Below, piece after piece: positions 24,626 through 35,874 of a stretch of DNA of 64,000 bases. Below the pieces are notes generated by a model that saw only the letters and a program-made list of their open reading frames with translations, ran no database searches and was not told the origin of the DNA. A program made the translations under genes and the position numbers. Source of the DNA: Paraphaeosphaeria minitans. Taxonomy: Eukaryota; Ascomycota; Dothideomycetes; Pleosporales; Didymosphaeriaceae. Location of the stretch: contig WJXW01000003.1 in assembly GCA_015832175.1 (NCBI GenBank), forward strand, positions 1,612,001 through 1,676,000, in the 5' to 3' direction. Positions within the stretch are counted from its first letter, which is position 1; each line of letters begins with the position of its first letter.

Positions 24626-25470
24626 ACTCTATTGCGCTAAGTATAGTTATGTGCTTAACCTAGCTATTAATTCCTTTAAAAGCAGCAAACCTATAAAAAG
24701 ATATATATAGTGTAGAGGAAAACACGCTCTTTCTTTACCTACATACCCTTCTTATAAACAGCGCTCTCTTAGCTTTAATGCTAGTACGCTAGATTATTTA
24801 CTAGCTTCTATAAATATAGTGTTACTACTACTAATATCTTTACTATTTCTATCGTAACTCTTTACTAAACCTCTTTTAACACTAACTTACACCTTAACAC
24901 TAACTTATACCTTAATACTAACTTACACCTTAACACTAACTTATACCTTAACACTAACTTACACCTTAACACTAACTCACACTTTAATATATAGCCTATA
25001 AGCTCTTTTAGAGGCATTTAGATTACTATTATTTTATTAAACAGGTCTTACGCTGTAACCTCTATCTAGAGTTCTATTACTACAACCACCTTTGTCTAGA
25101 ATCTGTCTAGTACTAGTAGCTATATAATAGCTAATAACTACGTGTATAATTATATATATATAATATATAGCATCTACTCTTTTGCAACTTACACCTACCT
25201 TAGAGGTATTAGACTAAGTATTAGTCTTTAATAGCCCTACGACTTCTAGCAACAATAAATTTAATAATAGAGCTATTACTACTAAGGATTTTGTAATTAC
25301 TAATAATTAAGCAAATTAGTAGAATAATCCTACTTACCTACCTATAGATCTAACAGCCCTAAACTTCCTATAAGAGCCTGCGTTTCTCCTAGAGGAAAGT
25401 GCATATATATCTAAGTTCTATACTAAACTTAATTAGATATAAATAACTGTCTATCTTACTTTTAACTGTA
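24626..25470 (+). other. Region upstream of the Helitron Rep gene
   Basis: This stretch lies between element B and the recognisable Helitron coding region. In the same frame as the Helitron, short protein-like segments appear, and a Cys-containing stretch (ECADY) sits near 25500, just before the DUF6570-like part. The 18-bp minisatellite is inside it. It may be the N-terminus or the 5' untranslated region of the Helitron gene. The Helitron 5' terminus (TC) was not located. Confidence 0.45.
24875..24982 (+). repeat. 18-bp minisatellite, six tandem units
   Basis: Six units of cttaacactaacttacac follow each other without gaps. The units differ by single C/T changes. The period is six codons; in one frame the units encode Thr-Leu-Thr-Leu-Thr-Tyr without stops. 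Confidence 0.93.
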
Positions 25471-27105
25471 GGTAGTTCTACCTAAATATTATTTAAGGGG
25501 AATGTGCAGACTATTAAAAAGATTAAAATAAATTTAGTGGCGCTAATTTTCTGTCACTTTATAGAGCTGAAAATAATATAGATCCTGGCCTATTACTTCT
25601 ATTATTACTACCCCTTACTAATATAGAGGAATGCCTACTTGCATATATTTAAGTTATAATAGAGGTTTATACACACTAGGGCGCCTAATACTACTATAAA
25701 AGTTATATCTGTAATTTTGCAGTTAATACTATTATATCTTTTACTTAACTCCCTTATCTACTATAATAAGTAGAGATTATTATCCTAAAGCCTGTCTAAG
25801 TAGATAGCAATAATCCTAATTAAGTTAACCAGTAATTTTAAAAAGACTACTAAGTGTAGTAATATATAGTGTAAAGGTAGTTATTGTTTCTAATTATAAA
25901 CTACTTAGGATACTATAATATTATTCTTAATTATAATACGCTTACATCGCTTCCTCTTAATAGTTCTATAGAGTAGGACTTAGAGGTTATTTAGTCTCTA
26001 CTATACACCTCTATAAGTTCTTCTAGTACTAATACCTCGCCTAATACTAGCACCTAGACTAGATCTAGCGCTACGCACTTATCCGCATCTACTATAATAG
26101 ATATTTATAAGAGTAAGTATAATAGAGAATAATATACTAGCTAATTATAGTAAAATAAAGAAGCTCTAGATAACACTAACTATAAAACTCCTAAGGTATC
26201 TACTATCTCTAATTTTAGAGCAAATACTTTAGAGTTTAAGACTCTTTGCGCTTAAATTTAATCTCGCACAAATATAGTATACCTCTCTATAGGTGTAGTA
26301 CGAGCTATACCTATTAGTAAATTCACCTAAAGTGAACACTATCTTAGTCTAGCTTTTCTGTCCCTATATCCTACTAGTATAGAAGACTTTAACAAACCTC
26401 GCCTATAAACTATAGACCTTATTACCTATATATAGTTTATTCTTTACTATAAACATAGAAGATTTGCAAGACAATCTTAATTTTAATTTACTACTTTTAA
26501 CACTATTATACGCTAGTCCTCTATTACCTATGCTAGTTTTATAGTAAGGCATAGTGCAAATAGTAACCTTATATAAGCTAAAGATATCTATACTATATTC
26601 TTTACACGTAATAGAGGATAGTCTCTTATTAGCTCTATTATTTGCATAGGAGCTTAAATACAAGGAACTGGGCTATATTAGGACCTAGAAGGGAAAGAGC
26701 TTAGTACTACCGTACGTAGTAAGCCTACTATCTATTGCCTAATACTATACTAATACCTCCTAGATTTAGCAACTAAAAAGCCCCACTCTCTTTATAACTT
26801 TCTCTACTACTAATAACTTTTAGTATAATCTACTTTAATTTATACTATAATTTAATAAGTGGCGCCTTGCTTCTACTTTTATATAATAATAATTAGCCTA
26901 TAACTTTGTAAAAGACCACCTATATATTATTACTTTCTACTTCTACTACCGCTTTTAGTTATTTACGAAACACGTCCTTATACCCCTACTTAATATATAA
27001 GACTTATAGGATTAATATAAGTAGTAGGGTTATAGGAGCACATATAACTATAGCCTATATTACGTTAGTAACGCGCCTAATCCAGAATAAGAACTAGGTC
27101 CTACT
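25471..27105 (+). pseudogene. Helitron protein, N-terminal and Rep (HUH) part
   Basis: The plus strand shows the DUF6570-type region found in Helitron proteins of fungi, with NNIDPG at 25572-25589, then LPLTNIEECLLA and a FRKDYRVRR-like stretch near 25830. The Helitron helicase-like domain follows: FLSLYPTSIEDFNKPRL near 26360 and RRFARQS near 26455. Rep is clear at 26780-27090 (PTLFITFS, FQLFTKHVLIPLLNI). The catalytic HUH motif, normally HNHG in this family, reads YNYS at 27043-27054, a RIP-type loss of both His. The reading frame shifts once near 26780. Element D interrupts the gene after SNAPNPE; it continues at 33633. Replication initiation by rolling circle would be its former role. Confidence 0.85.
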
Positions 27106-27321
27106 TGTAATAGGTAGATTACGATATTATTGTGGTGTTGTGGTATCTAGCGCCAAGGCCTTATAGAGGGTCTGTGGGCTAAGTGAGCTAGCTACGTAAA
27201 ACCTACACTACGCGCTAACTCTATATAAGATAAGTATTATTCTATTAATATTACTAGAGTTATCCTTTTAATATCCTTCCTAGTGTTAAGTAAGTACTAT
27301 TGCCTATAACTAGACCTTATA
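27106..27321 (+). repeat. Element D 5' LTR (216 bp)
   Basis: It starts TGTAATAGG and ends TTATA where the right copy ends TCACA. Its length equals that of the right copy. It differs from it mainly by C/T and G/A transitions. Confidence 0.95.
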
Positions 27322-27399
27322 TAATAATACTTTATCCACAATAGTCTAAGGATAGCTCCTAGAGTTATATAAGCTACTAGTAGGGGGTAGACTTTACTT

Positions 27400-30300
27400 A
27401 AAGCCCCTAAAGGCAGCGAAGACCCTTTTACCTAGTATATAAAAGGAGAGCTAGTAATGCGTAACTTAAGCCTACTTTTAATACTTAAGTAGTATATTCT
27501 AGTTACTAAAAAGAAGTGTAATAAGCTTTGCGCTATATATTAACTTTATACTTTAAAAGATAAAATCTCCTAATTTAAACGTATAAGCTAAACCCCTAGC
27601 GTAGTAGCTACTACTAAGAATATTAAAATCCTATCTACTAATATATATAAGTAGGACGCGCTTATAGTGTATATAGTAATATATATTAAGTGTGCGCTTT
27701 AACCTAAAGACCTTACTAAATATAGAGGTAAGAACTTTAAAGAGCATTATAAATTCTTCTATTTCTATAAAGTAGTCTTTTGCCTCTTACTATAAGAATT
27801 TGTGTAGGATAGAGATAAGGTTATTTAAGTAATATAATACTTTATAGGCGACCTAAAAGAACTATAGTATACACACTATAAGCGTACTTTTAAAGCTAAA
27901 GGGGAAATACCTATCTAGAAGTACTTTAAGTAGTATATACTTAACTTACTTTTAGACCTAGTAAATTATAGCCTAGAAGTAGCTATAGTGTATACTTAGG
28001 TAATATAGTAAAGAGACTAAACTATTTACTCTTTTATAACTTACTTTAATATTCTTAAAAATTAATTTATACTTTACACTAAAGAGTAAAAGGTGTAGTA
28101 CCTCTTCTTTAAGCTTAAACCTAAGCTATAGAAGGCTATTACTAACTACTATTAGATGCCTATAACTAGGAAAGACCTTATTACTTTAGGCTCTATGCTT
28201 AAGCGAAACCTACGCTACGCACCTATAATATAGGAGTTAAGCCTACGTTATATATTAAAGAAGTTTAAAGAGACTACACTAAACTACTAAATATCTAAAG
28301 GTAATAGTAAAACCTAGAACAAAAAAAGTATTACCTACTCTAAGTGCTATAAAGCTAGCTACTATACTAATAAATATAGAAGTAGTAATCCTAATTAGAT
28401 TTCTATATAAGTAAACTATGCAGGAAAAGGCTAAGCCTTACTTATAACTTAAGTATAGTAAGGCGCCTACTAATTTATATCTTACTAGGTATAAAGCGCA
28501 TATATAGTATAGCTAAAGATATAGGCTTAGAGAGGGAACTCTAAATAATTCTTAACTTATAAGGTAATATTAGCCTAATTAGCTAAGTTATTACTATTAA
28601 AATAAATCTAAAGCCTATTAAAGGGGCTAAGCTCCCTAAACTAGAATAGATTAGGGCCTAAAGATAAAGCACTTACGCTACTTATACACTCTAGATGCGT
28701 ATTATAGATAATATAGTGATAGAGCGTAGGATAAAAACTACTATCTATAGCGTTAATAAAGAAGGGATCTCTTTCCTACTTAGTAACCCCTTTTTATAAA
28801 AAGGCAATATCCACCTTAATTACAGCTTATAAATATAGCGCAAGGGCTATACTACAGCTTTGATATAGCTTATTACTATAAAAGACTTTAAAGATAATAT
28901 AGAGTATACTAGCTTTAATTTATTTCTTTTAAGAGTCTTATAAACAACTAGTATAAGCTTAGAGTACCTAGCGCGTATTAATAAAGTGCGCGTAGCGTAG
29001 GTACTACGTATTCTTACTATATTACGCGAATATAGTAACGTATTTAATAAAAAAGCAGCGTCTACTCTACTAAATTTTAAGAAATCTAATTATGCTATCC
29101 CTATTATAGAGGGAAAGGAATCTCCTTATAGACTACTTAATAAACTCTTAGAGTAAGAGCTTAAGGTACTTTAAAAGTATCTAAAAAATGCTTTAAAAAA
29201 GGAATAGATTAGGTAGAGCACTAGCCTAGCTAGAGCACTAATTCTATTTACTCTTAAAAAAATAGCACACTATAGCTTTACGTAAATTATTAAGGCCTAA
29301 ACGCAATTATTATTAAAGATTATTACCTACTATTTTTAGTTAGAGAGACGCTTAACCGCCTATTAGGCGTATACTACTATATAACCCTTAATCTTTGTAA
29401 CGCTTACTATAGAATTTAGATCTAGGTAGGAGATAAGTAGAATACTATATTCTAAACTCGCTATAGCCACTTTAAATACTTAGTAATACTATTTAGCTTA
29501 ACTAATGCCTTTGCGAGCTTCTAAGCATATATTAATAAGGCACTAGTACTATATCTAGATTATATATGTGTTGTGTATCTAGATAATATACTTATCTATA
29601 CCTATAATAAGGATCTTACGCTTTATTAGCGCGCTATTTACACTATGCTTAAATTACTGCGTAAGGCTAAACTTTTTATTAATTTAACTAAGTGTATATT
29701 TGCTTTAGGTAAGGTCTACTTCTTTAGTTTTATTATAACTACATAAGAAATCTGCGCTAATCCTACGCACATAGTAACTATTATAGAATAGCTACAGCTA
29801 ACTAGTATCTAAGAGCTGTAGGTATTTCTAGGCTTTATAAACTTTTATAGGCGATTTATTAAAGTATATATATAAGAAACTGCTCCTCTCTTAGACCTAC
29901 TTAAGAAGAACTAAGTGTTCTAATAGTTAGTGAAAGCTAATAATACTTTTAAAATGCTTAAAACGCGCTTCTTAAGTACGCCTATTCTGCGCTACTTTAA
30001 CCCTGCGCTACTAATCTAATTAGAGACTAATATATCTACTTTTATAATATGCAGTATCCTTTCACAGCTATTTAAGAACTAGAAGTGGCACCTACTTACT
30101 TTTATATTAAGAAAACTTTAAGTAGTAGAGCTAAATTATAAAGTATATAACTTTAAGCTCCTTACTATTGTCTACTACTTTAAGTAATAGAGATATTGTC
30201 TAGATAGCATATAGTACATAAGTTAAATGCTAAGTAACTATAATAACTTACGTAGTATACGCGCTGTATAGAAACTAAACTTATAATAAGTATAGCAGGT

Positions 30301-32095
30301 AATATATCTAGCAGCTTTTAATTTTAAAGTAGAACACTGCCTAGGAAAAACAAACCTAGTAAATAGACTATTAAGAAGGGTAGATTACGTATAAGAGAAC
30401 CTATTACTAACCTGTTTATTACCTACCCTATAGAACAAAATACTATAAAGGACTAAGCATAGTAGAGTAAGTAAATCTATAAATAGGCCAAGCTTATTAG
30501 GCGTATATAAAACGTATATTGCTAAAATTTATAGAGCTATAAGGATTCCTACTACTAGTGTTATAGTGTGCACGCTATACGTACTACGCTTACTAGCTAA
30601 AGTATTAGTTAGTAGTAAACCTATAATAAAAAAGTCTAACTTTATTACTAACGTTTAGTAGTTTTAGTAAAGGGATACCTTTACTATTAAGCGTATTACT
30701 AGCTTAAGGTATAAAAGAAGTACTTAAAGTAGTAGTAAAGCTTAAGTGTAGCGCCTTAATAACATAGAAGTCCTAAGGTATAGTAGTAGATTATATATTC
30801 TAGATAAACTAGCAATTAGGCAAGAGATTTTATTCTAGCACTATAACATATATATAGTAAGCTACTTTAGCGTATATAGAACACTTAAGGCTATTAAGAG
30901 AACCTACTATTAGCCTTTTATAGGTTAAGATATTTAGAAGTACGTAAGGACTTATACTATTTACTAAAAGAGTAAAGCTCTAAAGTATAGTAAGTATAGC
31001 TAGCTATTACCTCTTCTAACGCTAAAGGATATCTTTAAAGAAGTCTTACTAGACTTTATAACTAAATTCCTACTAGTAAAGGATTAAGGTAGCTACGCTT
31101 TTAATATAATTTTTATAATTATATACTACTTCTTTAAGATAGTTATCTATATCCCTACATAGAAAATATAGGATATAAAGGAATTTATAGAAGCCTACTT
31201 CTAAAAGGTCATTTTAAAGTTTAGTATCTAGAAAGGTATTATATCTAATAGGGGCTCTACCTTTACCTCCGCTTTTTATGCAGAAATATACTACTAACTA
31301 TAAGTAAAGCGTAGGCTTAGCACTGCTTTCTACCCTTAAATAAATAGGCAAATAGAGCGCTAGAATTAGACGCTTAAAGAATACCTTTATATATTTATTA
31401 CACCTTTATAAATAAACTAGATTAAACTACTCCTAATAGCTTAATTTGTATATAACAATTCTACTAATAATTTAATAGAAATAACGCCTTTTTATATAGT
31501 ATATAGTAAGCACCCTATCCTTACTACGCCTCCTGTAGATAGTAGGCTAGAGGGGAAGCTACTAGATATAGTTAAGAGAATAAAATGTATATATAGTGTA
31601 CACGTATTACTTATAGAGCACCTACACTTAGTATAAGAGTATTAGAGCTAGTACTATAATAAGAAGTATAAGTAAGAGTTATTCTAGAGAGGTGACTTAG
31701 TCCTACTTAGTATAAAGAATATATATATGCATGCCTTAATAACTAAGTAAGAAGCTATTAGGAAAATTTATTAGGCCTTTCTAAGTGTAGGACGTAGTTA
31801 GAATATATATATACTACTTACTCTTCTTACTACACTATTATATTTATAATATATTTTATATTTCCCTTCTTAAATAATAGAAACTAAGGCTAGAAGTGGA
31901 AGATATTAACACCTAGCTACTAGAGGTTATACGTAAAGAAGGAGAAGTCTAGAAAGTAGAAGAAATTCTAGCTAAGTAAAAAAAAAAGGGGTAAAAGTAA
32001 TACCTACTCTACTAGAAAGGCTATAATAAGACTTAGAATACCTGGATTCTAGAGTTAGACTTTAAAGATATAAATGATCTAGTTTAAATTTTTAA
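27400..32095 (+). pseudogene. Element D gag-pol remnant with chromodomain
   Basis: A gag-like region leads to a CCHC knuckle at 28337-28378, where only the second Cys survives and Tyr replaces the first Cys, the His and the last Cys. RT has LTNAFASF near 29500 and YLDNILIYT at 29576-29602, with one catalytic Asp changed to Asn. Integrase shows DFITKFL at 31052 and SNRGSTFTS near 31245, again with Asp to Asn. A chromodomain at about 31933-32095 contains KGYNKT.NTWILE, so this family too is a chromovirus. Stops are TAA/TAG throughout. Confidence 0.88.
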
Positions 32096-32099
32096 AGGG

Positions 32100-33400
32100 A
32101 AAAGAGCTGCGTATATAAAGAAGAAGTAAAGAATATAATAAGAGTATATAGAACGTAGATATAATATATATTATTATAGAGCACTATAGCTTATAGAGCA
32201 CTTATAGCTTATTAGAAGTATTTACTTAAGGCCTATAAGCTAGCTTCTAAGAAGTAATCTAACTAAACTATATACTACCTACGCCTCTACTACTTATTAT
32301 TTTTATTATCCTTACTATTTTTACTATTCTTACCTACTACACCTCTAGTAGTAACCTTCTCTCTACTCTTTTTATCGCTATTATTTAAGTTACTCTTATT
32401 ACAGTAAGGAGTACACAGTAGATTAACCTAAAATAAGTTATTAGTATATATTTTAAGTGTAGGAAAGGTGTAAACTCACTATTTACTATATAAAAGAAAT
32501 AACTGCCTTAAAAGTATTAGTAATCTAATACTACTCTACTAGGATTAAGCCTAGATACTAAGGGCTAGTAGTAGGTACCTAAGTTACTACACCTATAGGT
32601 GTACTAATATAAGCTATAATATACTAGTAGTTAGCTAGCTTTAAATTAAATTACTTTTAGTAATAAGCTAGTTTTTGGGCTACTACTTTTACACACTTAT
32701 TTGTCTTACGCTGCCTGCCTAGGGTCTTTATAATTATAATATAGTAGTAGTTATAAAGGGTGTATAGGCGATTAAGGCGCCTATTTATTACTTTTAGCAC
32801 CTGTAAGTATTAGCTAAAGCGTATATATAGCGCGCAACTTTAGATATACTAAGTCGTAGCCTCTATAATTACCCTTAACGTAATAGTTATAGCGCTTATT
32901 ATTATCTTTTACACAGTTTTTAGGAAGCTTTACTAAGTTCTATGTATAGTATATATAAGTTATAAGCACTATGTTATAGTTTACGCGCTTAGTATCTCTA
33001 CTAAACGCAAAGGCGGTAGTATTATAGAAATTAGACTTTTTAATATACTTAGGCACTAGGTAGTATAATATCTTAGATAATTAAGAAAGTTATTTAAAGA
33101 TTAAGCGCTTTATCTATGCTAAGAATCTATTATTTATATATTATATAGGTAGAGAGCACACAAAGATTAAAATAATATTAAAACTATATAGCCTTACTAC
33201 CCTATATTACAGAAGGCTATAGTAAATAGAAGGTGTAAAAGCCTTATAATAAATAATATATGTAATGCGTTTACAACGTGCGCTATTTACTTATAACGCG
33301 GTATTATTATGTATATAATACGTACACCTATAGACACTTTTTTTCTTTCCTATAGGGTGAGGTTTTTATTAAGGCTATAGTATACTGTAGAGGACTATAG
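32100..33400. other. Element D long 3' region, no recognised product
   Basis: About 1.3 kb separate the chromodomain from the 3' LTR. Both strands show stretches that read as protein once TAA/TAG are taken as decayed codons; on the minus strand a basic segment lies near 32850-33000. I do not recognise either. By analogy with the antisense frame of the A/B/C family an accessory gene is possible, but the sequence does not prove it. Confidence 0.4.
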
Positions 33401-33416
33401 CTAGAAAGGGAGGTTC

Positions 33417-33632
33417 TATAATAGGTAGATTATAATATTATTGTGGTGTTATAGTATCTAGCGCTAAGGCCTTATAGAGGGTCTGTGCGCTAAGTGAGCT
33501 AGCTGTGTAAAACCTACGCTGCGCGCCAACTCTACATAAGACAAGCATTATTCTATTAATATTACTAGAGTTATTCTTTTACTGTCCTTCCTGGTGTGAA
33601 GCAAGTACTATTGCCTATAACTAGACCTCACA
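33417..33632 (+). repeat. Element D 3' LTR (216 bp)
   Basis: It starts TATAATAGG (from TGTAATAGG) and ends CCTCACA, followed by the duplicated target ctact. This copy is less mutated than the left LTR in its second half. Confidence 0.95.
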
Positions 33633-35060
33633 CTACTACTATAGAAACTAATATACAACGACTTGCCTAATACTGGTCTAATACTATATCTGTAATCTAT
33701 CCTAAACCATTACAGTTAAATAGCGTAACTATATCCTAAAATAACGCTACGCCACTGTCCCTACCTTACCACTATATAGTATTTAACTACTATAAGTTAT
33801 TATCTATTCTTACTTAGTGTTTTATTTACTAATGCGTTACTAGATACTATATAATAAGAAACAAAAATACTAGCACAGAGACCTATAGATTCTGCGCTTC
33901 TTAGCCTATACGTCTAGAGCCTACGTTTGTTGTCCCTCTAGGTAAATAATATAAACAGTTTAAACCTATTCGCAATTATATACAGCTAAACCCTTACTAT
34001 CTAGCGTTAGTATTAGGCTAGTGGGCTAATACTAATATCTAGGTCTGCACTAGCACAGCTAGTGTAGCCTAGTATATTAGTATATATACTGTAAATGCTA
34101 AAAAGCATACATAGTCTTATAATACACTAGCTGTTTTAATCCTACTATATCTTAATACTAAGCGTCGGCTAGCATTATTTGCGTTAAAGCTTATAAATAA
34201 GACTATTAGGGAATAAGACTACTCTGCATAAGAGGTTATATATATACTTTTTAGTCTTCTACTTACCTAGTCTACTTAGGTTGTACTCTCTATTAATTGC
34301 TAACCTAAAGAGGCTTAATCTACTACTTTTTACTTTTGCTAACACTAGTAGTATAATAAGAATCTAGATCCTAACGCTGCTCCTTTTTAATCTAGAACTT
34401 CTATACTATAGAAGTATAAGTCACGCCCTACTTTGCTAGAGTCTATATACTATTTTAACTTTCTACTACACTATAACTATAGACGTAAGATTCTAGTGTT
34501 AAGGCTAAGAGTAAAACCTTATATCCTTTCCTACTTTCCTTACTACTTGCCTATTATAGATCTAGTTTACTTCTACTAAGTAAAGCTTATGCTTTATTAC
34601 CTATTCTAGTAAATAGATAATATTAGGAATATTAAGGGTTAGTCTTTTAAGACTAATACTCTAGCCTATTACCACTATTAAGCTTATTATAACTATTAAT
34701 TAGTTAATTGCTACAGCGAGGATAATCCTAAAATTAAAGAGGAAGACCCTAACCTAGAGCCTATACCTATTATAGACCTATTTAAGGTGGATAAGCTTAC
34801 TACACAAGATTCTATTATTAATGGTAAGGAAGCTAACCCTAATAATCTTAGAGGTAGACCTATTAATCGCGCAAAAGATTAGGACGCTCCTAAATATAAT
34901 AATTAGTGGGAACTTAATAGTAGGACCTATTAGAAGAATCTTATCTATAAGCACCTAGTCCCTACACCTAAGAGGACTAATACTAACCCTAATACCTTTA
35001 CTAGCTAATAAAGGGTTGTGTTTAATATAGTGGTTAATTATTTTAAAGCTGTTTTAAGAG
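33633..35060 (+). pseudogene. Helitron protein, region between Rep and helicase
   Basis: The frame continues from the Rep part across the D insertion. Long runs are nearly free of stops, for example 34700-35060, where about 125 codons contain only seven, all TAA or TAG. Helitron features include YPKPLQLNS, VKLMLYYLF (usually VKLMLHHPF), an acidic segment NPKIKEEDPNLEP near 34735, and the start of the Pif1-like helicase region, RVVFNIVVNYF, near 35010. The gene then stops at 35060, before the Walker A motif, where truncated element E begins. The helicase domain is therefore missing. Confidence 0.85.
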
Positions 35061-35679
35061 ATATAAGATAAGTATTATTCTATTAATATTACTAAGTTAT
35101 CCTTTTACTGTCCTTTTCTAGTGTGAAGTAAGTACTATTGCCTATAACTAGACCTTATATAATAATACTTTTTCTACAACAGTCTAAGGATAGCTCCTAG
35201 AGTTATACAAGCTACTAGTAGGGGGTAGACTTTACTTAAAGTCCCTAAAGGCAGCGAAGACCCTCTTACCTAGTATATAGGAGGAGAGCTAGTAATATAT
35301 AACTTAAGCCTACTTTTAACGCTTAAGTAGTATATCCTAGTTATTAAAAAGAAGCGTAATAAGCTTTGCGCTATATTATAACTTTATACTTTAGAAAATA
35401 AAATCTCTTAACTTAAAAGTATAAGCTAATCCCCTAGCGTAGTAGCTACTACTAAGAATATTAAAATTCTATTAACTAATATATATAAGTAAGACACGCC
35501 TATAGCGTATATAGTAATTTATATTAAGTGTACGCTTTAACCTAAGGACCCTATTAAATGTAGAGGCAAGAGCTTTAAAAAATATTATAAATTCTTCTAT
35601 TCCTATAAGGTAGGCTTTCGCCTCTTACTAAAAGAATTTGTATAGGATAGAGATAAGGTTATCTAGGTAATATAGTACT
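35061..35679 (+). mobile_element. Element E: D-family gypsy element, left part with truncated LTR
   Basis: Homology to D starts inside the LTR: base 35061 corresponds to 27223, so the first 117 bp of the LTR are missing. The rest of the LTR and the gag start follow. The element is interrupted at 35679 by copia element F and continues at 42924. Loss of the outer LTR bases together with loss of the Helitron helicase suggests one deletion across the junction (inference). Confidence 0.88.
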
Positions 35680-35874
35680 TGTTGTGGTAAAAAGGGCTCG
35701 AACTATTATAGGATATTTAGGAGCAGAGTTGTAAAGAATACAAAGAGCTAATTGTAGGAAAGGATGCCAAAAGGGCAGACTATATACAAAAGAAACGAGC
35801 CTCTTAGCAAGAATCCTGTGATATAAATTAGTAGATCTGAAAAGAATTATAGAAGTAAGTGTTTTACTTTAATA
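35680..35874 (-). repeat. Element F 3' LTR (195 bp)
   Basis: Its ends are TGTTGTGG and TTAATA on the plus strand; the terminal CAACA of the other copy has decayed. The same LTR occurs in G, H, I and J. Confidence 0.96.

Larger units (their letters stand above)
27106..33632 (+). mobile_element. Element D: complete chromodomain Ty3/gypsy LTR retrotransposon, second family
   Basis: The element is 6,527 bp long with two 216-bp LTRs (27106-27321 and 33417-33632). The target duplication ctact is perfect, at 27101-27105 and 33633-33637. It interrupts the Helitron Rep-helicase gene. Domains run gag, RT, RNase H, integrase and a C-terminal chromodomain on the plus strand, followed by about 1.3 kb of unexplained 3' sequence. 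A purine run (agaaagggagg, about 33403-33413) precedes the 3' LTR. The LTR sequence is unrelated to that of A, B and C. Confidence 0.97.

Noticed and set aside
24875..24982. CRISPR array or telomere-like repeat
   Set aside because: The 18-bp units are directly adjacent with no spacers, and do not match a TTAGGG-type telomere repeat.
26403..26663. Open frame of 86 codons on the minus strand
   Set aside because: It is antisense to the Helitron domain whose plus-strand frame continues on both sides; composition is as expected for a shadow.
34700..35060. A functional host gene, because this stretch has few stops
   Set aside because: The frame continues the Helitron protein and still has TAA/TAG codons; it lacks the helicase domain.
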